From Rubrivivax sp. (lineage in GTDB: Bacteria > Pseudomonadota > Gammaproteobacteria > Burkholderiales > Burkholderiaceae_C), in contig JAIXRN010000069.1 of assembly GCA_027485165.1 (NCBI GenBank), forward strand, positions 25,515-89,514: 64,000 nucleotides of DNA, given 5' to 3'. The notes under the pieces are model-generated. The model worked only from the letters and a program-made list of their open reading frames with translations, ran no database searches and was not told the origin of the DNA. This document shows positions 59,256 to 64,000 of the stretch, in pieces (the first letter of the stretch is position 1; each line of letters starts with the position of its first letter). The translations under genes were made by a program, and so were the position numbers.

Positions 59256-61163
59256 ATGAACACCCGCACCCATCGCACCATCGGAAAGAAAAGCCACCTG
59301 GCGCTGGCCGCAGGCCTGATGCTGGCCTGCGCTGCGCCGCAGTCCTTTGCAGGCGGACCGAACGTCACGGCCCCGGCAGCCCGGTCCGCCACGTCGCCAG
59401 CAGCGACAGAACCGCTGCTCGACCAGATCATCATCCAGTACAAGACACCGCGGGTCGAAGAAGGCCGGCCTGGAATCATGGCGCGCGACATGCCCGCCTT
59501 GGCCAGCCTGCCCCTGCGGCTCAACCGGCTGGAAAGCCAGGCGCAGCAACGAGGCCTGAGCATCAGCCCCTTGCGCAGAACCCTGCGCGGGGCAGAGGTG
59601 CTGCGGCTGAATCGAAAGCTGACAGAAGCCCAGATGAGCGGTTTGATCGCGGACCTCATCGCCAACGATCCGGACATCGAGTACGCCGTTCCTGACCGGC
59701 GGCTCAAGATCATGGCCGCACCCAACGACACCCTGTTTCCCCGCCAATGGGCGCTGCAGGAAGATTTCCTGGGCGGTGTCAACGGTCGCAAGGCCTGGAC
59801 GAAGAGCCTGGGGCAGGGCGTACGTGTGGCAGTCATCGACACGGGCTACCTGCCGCACCCTGACCTGCGTGCCAACCTCATCGGTGGCTATGACTTCATC
59901 AGCGACCTCGAAAACGCCGGTGATGGCAACGCCCGCGACAGCAACGCCACCGACCCGGGCGACGGCAGCGCCACTGGCGCCTGCGACGGTTCCCCCAGCA
60001 GATCTTCATGGCACGGTACGCACGTGGCGGGCATCGTCGCGGCGGTTCAGAACAATGCCTTGGGGATCGCGGGCCTGGCACCGGCGGCCCAAGTCGTGCC
60101 AGTCCGCGCCCTTGGGCGCTGCGGAGGCAGCATCTCGGACATCGCCGACAGCATCGTCTGGGCGGCTGGCGGCACTGTTCCGGCTGGGGGCACCCCCAGC
60201 ACGACCAATCCGCATCCCGTAAAGGTCATCAACATGTCGCTGGGCGGCGGGGGGGAGTGCGTCAGGCCGCTGCAGGATGCCATTTCATTTGCCGTTAGCA
60301 GGGGCATTAGCGTGGTGGTGGCCGCAGGCAATGAAGACCAGGACGCCCGCGCTGTGGCACCTGCCAATTGCCAGGGCGTGATCACGGTCGCGGCAGTCGG
60401 TCGTGTAGGGGTGCTGGCCAGCTATTCCAATTGGGGGTCGATCATTACGTTGTCGGCTCAAGGGGGCGAAGGCCAAGGCGGTGTCGGCGTGGTGTCGACA
60501 CTGAATTCGGGTGCCTTGGGTGCCAATCCGAATGGCTACAACTACGTCGAGTACAGCGGTACCTCGATGGCAGCACCCCATGTGGCGGCCACCGCAGCCA
60601 TGATGCTGTCGCGCAAGCCGACCCTGCGGCCATCGGAGGTCAAGGACCTCTTGAAGCGGTCGGCGCGTCCGTTTCCGTACTACTGCTACCAAGGGTGCGG
60701 CGCCGGCATCCTGGACGCTGACGCAGCGCTCACCCTGACCTTGGGCGGGACCATCACCCCGCCCGCGCCGGTGCAAGTCAACGAAGCCGGGCCGGATGAA
60801 TGGGAAGTGGAAAACAACGGCAGCCTGGCGACGGCGCAGGTGCTGCCGGGCGCTGCCGCGGTGAAGCTGTCGGGTTCGATCTTCACGCGCCACGACACAG
60901 ACTACTACCGGCTGACCGTGCCTGCGCGGACGCAGCTGACCGTGAAGCTGGCGATGGGATCGATGTCCAACTTCGACCTGGTGCTGTACGACGCGGCCGG
61001 CGCCCAGGTGGGCTACAGCAACAACGACCTCGGTGTCCCTGAAGAAACCTTCGTCAACAACCTCACTGAAGTGGCCCGAACGTTTTACGCCAGGGTGCGC
61101 TTCGTCAGCGGCTTGCGGGGCGGCAGGGCTGGCGCCTACACCATGGACTTCCTGCAAGACTGA
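59256..61163 (+). CDS. Secreted subtilisin-like serine protease (S8) with PPC domain
   Basis: This is a 635-aa protease. A signal peptide (about 14-36, ending SFAG) is followed by an inhibitor-like propeptide (about 55-150) and an S8 domain with catalytic D195 (VAVIDTGYLPHPD), H253 (SWHGTHVAGIVA), oxyanion Asn (VVVAAGNEDQD) and S437 (YSGTSMAAPHVAA). The C-terminal ~100 residues (DTDYYRLTVPARTQLTVKL, SNFDLVLYDAAGAQ) form a PPC domain often removed after secretion. The ATG at 59256 has GGAG nine bases upstream; 59235 is an in-frame alternative. It is convergent with the HTH regulator gene. Confidence 0.92.
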   Translation: MNTRTHRTIGKKSHLALAAGLMLACAAPQSFAGGPNVTAPAARSATSPAATEPLLDQIIIQYKTPRVEEGRPGIMARDMPALASLPLRLNRLESQAQQRGLSISPLRRTLRGAEVLRLNRKLTEAQMSGLIADLIANDPDIEYAVPDRRLKIMAAPNDTLFPRQWALQEDFLGGVNGRKAWTKSLGQGVRVAVIDTGYLPHPDLRANLIGGYDFISDLENAGDGNARDSNATDPGDGSATGACDGSPSRSSWHGTHVAGIVAAVQNNALGIAGLAPAAQVVPVRALGRCGGSISDIADSIVWAAGGTVPAGGTPSTTNPHPVKVINMSLGGGGECVRPLQDAISFAVSRGISVVVAAGNEDQDARAVAPANCQGVITVAAVGRVGVLASYSNWGSIITLSAQGGEGQGGVGVVSTLNSGALGANPNGYNYVEYSGTSMAAPHVAATAAMMLSRKPTLRPSEVKDLLKRSARPFPYYCYQGCGAGILDADAALTLTLGGTITPPAPVQVNEAGPDEWEVENNGSLATAQVLPGAAAVKLSGSIFTRHDTDYYRLTVPARTQLTVKLAMGSMSNFDLVLYDAAGAQVGYSNNDLGVPEETFVNNLTEVARTFYARVRFVSGLRGGRAGAYTMDFLQD

Positions 61164-61197
61164 GCCTGAACGCCACCCCGGCAGTGGAAGCTGGGCG

Positions 61198-62703
61198 TCA
61201 GGGGGCTTCTGGGGCCCCGTCAGCATCGCTGACGGGCCGGCCATGGAGCTGCCGCAAGTAGCGGCCCGGGGGCGGCAAGCCATGGGCTTTGAACAGCTGC
61301 TGCAGCCGCCTGGGCGTGATGCCCAGGTTCGACGCCAGTTCGCCGACGCTGGTCGCGTGCACGGAAAGCGCTTCCAGGCGCTGGCGAACGGTGGCTTGGG
61401 GGTCGGCTTCAGTCCGCGGAACCTCGGGCATGGGGCTCGCATGCGCTGTGGCTGACACACCGGGCCCAGCTGCATGGCCCGCGTCACCCGCAGCATGGAA
61501 ATCGATTGTCGGGGCCGACTCTGCCAGCCGCACCGCCGCACGCGATGACCGCGATGAACCGGGGTCTGGCCTGGCATACCAAAGCACGGGCCCCTGCCGG
61601 ATGGCGTCTGCCATCACGGCACTGGCCACCTTTCGCCGGTCATTGGCCAGGTGCGCGCAAGTCGACAAGGCCGCCATCGCGGCGTCGGCCATGCCGGCCT
61701 TGGCCAGGCAGATGTGGGCCTGCCACTGCCACTCTTCCCCCGACGGGAAGGTGGTTGTCTTGTCGGGGGCCGACTCCTTCAACTGCTGCAGCCCGGCCCA
61801 GGCGGCGGCGGTGCTGCCGTCGGTGATGTGCGTGCCCGTGATCTCCAGCTTATGCGCCCAGTGCAGGCTGGCAAAGCCAAGCTTGTGCAGCTCGTCCATT
61901 TTCTTCGCCAGGAAGGCCTGCCGCAGTGCCGGTGTCCAGCGCCGGCGGGGGCTGTACATCTCGTTCGAGAGTTCGGCCACCAGGGCATACGCATCCGATT
62001 TCAATTCGCGGGCGACTGGGGCCAGCTCGGCCTGGGTTTGCAGGGCACGGGCGAGGATGTCCGACGCCCGCGCCAAGGGCACCGTGTCCCAGCCAAAGGG
62101 GCACAAAGAACCCCAACTCTGCCCTGTCAGCTTGGCGCACATCCCCACGCGAACATGACTCACGCCCAGCATGAGCTCGACGCGATCGAAGTGGTCGCTC
62201 GGCAGCAGTTTCTGTTCGATGAAGTCGAGCAGGGCCAGCCCCATGTCCAGCAAACCCAGACTTCGAAAGAAGATCGCGACATCCAGCGCATAGAAGCCGC
62301 TCACGACAGGTGGCAGCCGCAAGAGAAACCTGGCGTCCAGGGCGCGACGGCTCATGGCCGCGGCCACGTCGTAACGGCCTTCCGCGCTGGCCAGGTGCAG
62401 GTGCTGGCGCTGCACCCGCAGATGCTGTGCCTCGTGCGTGCGGGCGGGCAGGCGTGCCGCGATGGCGTAGGCCAGCCGCAGGCGGTGGTGCGCCAGCTCG
62501 AAGTCGGCGCTGGCGATGTCGGCGTCCAGGGCCGAGAACAGCACATCCAGGGCCTCGACGCCATGCGCCGCTGTCAGGCGCCCGCATTGGTCGATGACAT
62601 CGTCGAAATGCGCCTTGGCCTGGCGCGCGTCACCCCGCTGGTGCGCGTCGCCCGCCAGCTTCAGGACGCGATGCAGGCCGGCCTTGTCAAACAGCGGTTT
62701 CAT
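61198..62703 (-). CDS. Large regulator: helical-repeat domain plus C-terminal HTH
   Basis: This is a 501-aa soluble protein. The first ~370 residues are helical with TPR-like spacing (LKLAGDAHQRGDARQAKAHFDDV, MSRRALDARFLLRL). An Ala/Ser/Pro linker then leads to a C-terminal helix-turn-helix (VGELASNLGITPRRLQQLFKAHG) of AraC-like shape. Its ligand and targets are unknown. It lies between the secreted protease (convergent, 34-bp gap) and the Sco/cytochrome genes (42 bp downstream of the Sco stop, same strand). It may therefore be the last gene of the copper-enzyme operon. Confidence 0.7.
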   Translation of the reverse strand: MKPLFDKAGLHRVLKLAGDAHQRGDARQAKAHFDDVIDQCGRLTAAHGVEALDVLFSALDADIASADFELAHHRLRLAYAIAARLPARTHEAQHLRVQRQHLHLASAEGRYDVAAAMSRRALDARFLLRLPPVVSGFYALDVAIFFRSLGLLDMGLALLDFIEQKLLPSDHFDRVELMLGVSHVRVGMCAKLTGQSWGSLCPFGWDTVPLARASDILARALQTQAELAPVARELKSDAYALVAELSNEMYSPRRRWTPALRQAFLAKKMDELHKLGFASLHWAHKLEITGTHITDGSTAAAWAGLQQLKESAPDKTTTFPSGEEWQWQAHICLAKAGMADAAMAALSTCAHLANDRRKVASAVMADAIRQGPVLWYARPDPGSSRSSRAAVRLAESAPTIDFHAAGDAGHAAGPGVSATAHASPMPEVPRTEADPQATVRQRLEALSVHATSVGELASNLGITPRRLQQLFKAHGLPPPGRYLRQLHGRPVSDADGAPEAP

Positions 62704-62745
62704 GGGCCCAGAGCCTGGCGTTGGGTAGGCCTGCGCGCGCGGCCG

Positions 62746-63342
62746 CTAGGCCGCGAAGTGCTGCGCCGCCGCCACCAGCTCGTTGACCGACGGCAGGCTG
62801 CCCGACCGCCAGCGCAGCTGGGCCTGGTCGTCAAAGACATAGACCCTGTCGCTGTGGACGTCGGGGCTGGCCGTGGGCAGCGGCTGTGCGCCGTCCAGAG
62901 CGCGCAGCAACACGTCCACGCCTTCGGGGCGTGGCAGCGCAGCGGCCCAGCGGCCGCCCGGCTGCGCCTTCATGCGCCCCAGCCAGGCGGCCAGCGCGGC
63001 GGGTGTGTCGCCCAGGGTGTCGACGCTCACCGACAGCAGCAGCACGGGCTTGCGCGTGGGCTTGGCGCCCAGGCGCTGCTGCACTTGCGCGAACAGCGCA
63101 CCCTGCACCGGGCAGACGCTGCTGCACGCGGTGAAGACGGTCTGCACCAGCGTGACCTGGCCCGTCAGCCACTGCCGCAGCTGCTGCGGCTGTCCCCGGT
63201 GGTCCAGCAGCGGCAGGTCGGGCGCGGGCACGGGCGGCTTGACTGGGCCCAGGTGGGCCTGTGCGGCCTGCACAGCATCCAGGGCGAAGGTGTTGCCCAG
63301 TGCGGCGGTGCCGACGATCTTCAGACAATTTCTGCGGTTCAT
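62746..63342 (-). CDS. Sco1/SenC-type copper chaperone
   Basis: This is a 198-aa thioredoxin-fold protein with a twin-arginine-like N-terminus (MNRRNCLKIVGTAALG). Copper ligands are C73 and C77 in TACSSVCPVQ and H163 in SPDVHSDRVYVF. Sco proteins usually metallate the CuA site of cytochrome oxidase, but here the gene overlaps a cytochrome c gene and follows a galactose-oxidase-like gene, so it may load that copper enzyme. The ATG at 63342 overlaps the cytochrome stop by four bases. Confidence 0.9.
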   Translation of the reverse strand: MNRRNCLKIVGTAALGNTFALDAVQAAQAHLGPVKPPVPAPDLPLLDHRGQPQQLRQWLTGQVTLVQTVFTACSSVCPVQGALFAQVQQRLGAKPTRKPVLLLSVSVDTLGDTPAALAAWLGRMKAQPGGRWAAALPRPEGVDVLLRALDGAQPLPTASPDVHSDRVYVFDDQAQLRWRSGSLPSVNELVAAAQHFAA

Positions 63343-63818
63343 GGTGGGGCCTTGCCCCCAGGGGGGCGTTGCAGGAAATAGTGCCAGAGACTGGCGCAAT
63401 CTTTGTCGCTGATCTCAAAGAGGGGCATCGCCTGGCTCAGAACAATCAACGCGGGGTCGACGCCGGTGCGCAGCACCTTGCAAAGCGTCTCGGCGTTGTA
63501 GGCCGCCGGTGGCCCCTGGCGACGGGGCAGCCGCTGGGCCAGCTGCGCGTCGAGCGGGGGTGCGTAGGCCGCGCTGCTGCGGCCCACGCTCGGCCCTGCC
63601 TCGTGGCAGTTGCTGCAGACAACGACCTGCGCCGGCAGGGCCACTTCATGCCCGCGCAGCTTGCCCGTCATCGGCACGCGGCCCGTGTACAGCGCCTCCC
63701 CCGCTGCAACCGCAGGCAAAGCTGCAGCTGAAGCCGGGGCCTGGCCGTGCGCCGGGCCCAGGCCCAGGCCGCCGGCCAGGCACACAGCCAGCAGGCCGGG
63801 CCTGAGCCACGCCTTCAT
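63339..63818 (-). CDS. Exported monohaem c-type cytochrome
   Basis: This is a 159-aa protein with a signal peptide (LLAVCLAGGLGLGPAHG). The single haem motif is CSNCH (VVVCSNCHEAGPS) and a likely Met ligand lies in LSQAMPLFEI. The C-terminal DKDCASLWHYFLQR is typical of cytochromes attached to oxidoreductases. It overlaps the upstream galactose-oxidase-like gene and the downstream Sco gene by four bases each, suggesting it accepts electrons from the oxidase. Confidence 0.85.
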   Translation of the reverse strand: MKAWLRPGLLAVCLAGGLGLGPAHGQAPASAAALPAVAAGEALYTGRVPMTGKLRGHEVALPAQVVVCSNCHEAGPSVGRSSAAYAPPLDAQLAQRLPRRQGPPAAYNAETLCKVLRTGVDPALIVLSQAMPLFEISDKDCASLWHYFLQRPPGGKAPP

Positions 63819-64000
63819 CGCGTGATGCGGACGGTGTGCGCCATGCTGGGCGTGCCGGCTTCGTTGATGGCAAACAGCATGTAGTAGCCCGGCACCAGCA
63901 CGCCCGGGCTGGTGGGCAGGTCCAGGGTGTAGTCGTTGTTGCCGTTGTAGCGGATGCCCACGCCGATGCGCCGCTGCTCGTTGTTGACCGAGTGCGTCAC
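63815..64000 (-). CDS. Galactose-oxidase-like (DUF1929) protein, C-terminal end only
   Basis: Only the last 61 residues are in the window. THSVNNEQRRIGVGIRY, LPTSPGVLVPGYYMLFAI and AGTPSMAHTVRI match the C-terminal DUF1929 immunoglobulin-like domain of galactose/glyoxal oxidases. The THSVNN-QRR segment carries the axial-type His of the copper site in that family. The gene enters from the right edge and its start lies outside. It heads the overlapping trio with the cytochrome c and Sco genes. Confidence 0.7.
   Translation of the reverse strand: MTHSVNNEQRRIGVGIRYNGNNDYTLDLPTSPGVLVPGYYMLFAINEAGTPSMAHTVRITR

Noticed and set aside
1..64000. CRISPR arrays, insertion sequences and rRNA genes
   Set aside because: No regularly spaced direct repeats, transposase motifs or rRNA-like stretches were seen on reading through.

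Overview
The window looks like a chromosomal segment of a high-GC betaproteobacterium, most likely a Burkholderiales member of the Rubrivivax/Leptothrix/Ideonella type. This is inferred from gene content: an rsmB-DUF4390-ntrY-ntrX block, folE followed by a BLUF photoreceptor gene, a chemotrophic sox cluster, trxC and acetoacetyl-CoA ligase. There is no rRNA or CRISPR array. One tRNA gene, tRNA-Phe(GAA), is present.

Region 1 (1 to about 9,500) is an accessory island in which every gene reads leftward. It runs from an unrecognised 422-aa protein through a small HTH protein, a primase-like fragment, a DUF3987 protein, two zinc-ribbon-type proteins, a frameshifted Sir2 deacetylase and a PcfJ-like protein, and ends in the truncated start of a type I restriction methylase (hsdM). 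The 3' end of tRNA-Phe faces this island, as expected for a tRNA-targeted insertion, but no integrase is visible in the window.

Region 2 (9,600-16,600) is core: tRNA-Phe, the NtrY/NtrX two-component pair (NtrX lacks its AAA+ domain), a DUF4390 protein, RsmB, divergent folE and a BLUF gene. Region 3 (16,250-29,370) is a sulfur-oxidation locus. A leftward operon soxC-D-Y-Z-A-X-B continues into a DsrE-like protein, a YeeE/YedE importer and a cytochrome c4. Nearby are rightward fccA-fccB (flavocytochrome c sulfide dehydrogenase) and leftward soxH, a thioredoxin-like gene and an ArsR-type regulator with paired cysteines. Together they would import or bind reduced sulfur, oxidise thiosulfate and sulfide in the periplasm, and sense the substrate.

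Region 4 (29,390-39,160) holds a probable murein-peptide cluster (peptide-binding protein, D-Ala-D-Ala dipeptidase, LD-carboxypeptidase), malZ, two LuxR-type regulators, a Crp/Fnr regulator, an M48 peptidase preceded by an internally deleted Uma2 remnant, a cupin and trxC. Region 5 (39,150-56,100) is the most unusual part. Six tandem, mostly overlapping family-5 solute-binding protein genes, followed by acetoacetate-CoA ligase, stand back to back with a single Opp/Dpp-type ABC transporter (two permeases and one fused double ATPase).

Region 6 (56,300-64,000) encodes two uncharacterised, distantly similar secreted proteins, a secreted subtilisin with a C-terminal PPC domain, a large HTH regulator, and an overlapping trio of Sco copper chaperone, monohaem cytochrome c and a galactose-oxidase-like protein that is cut by the right edge.
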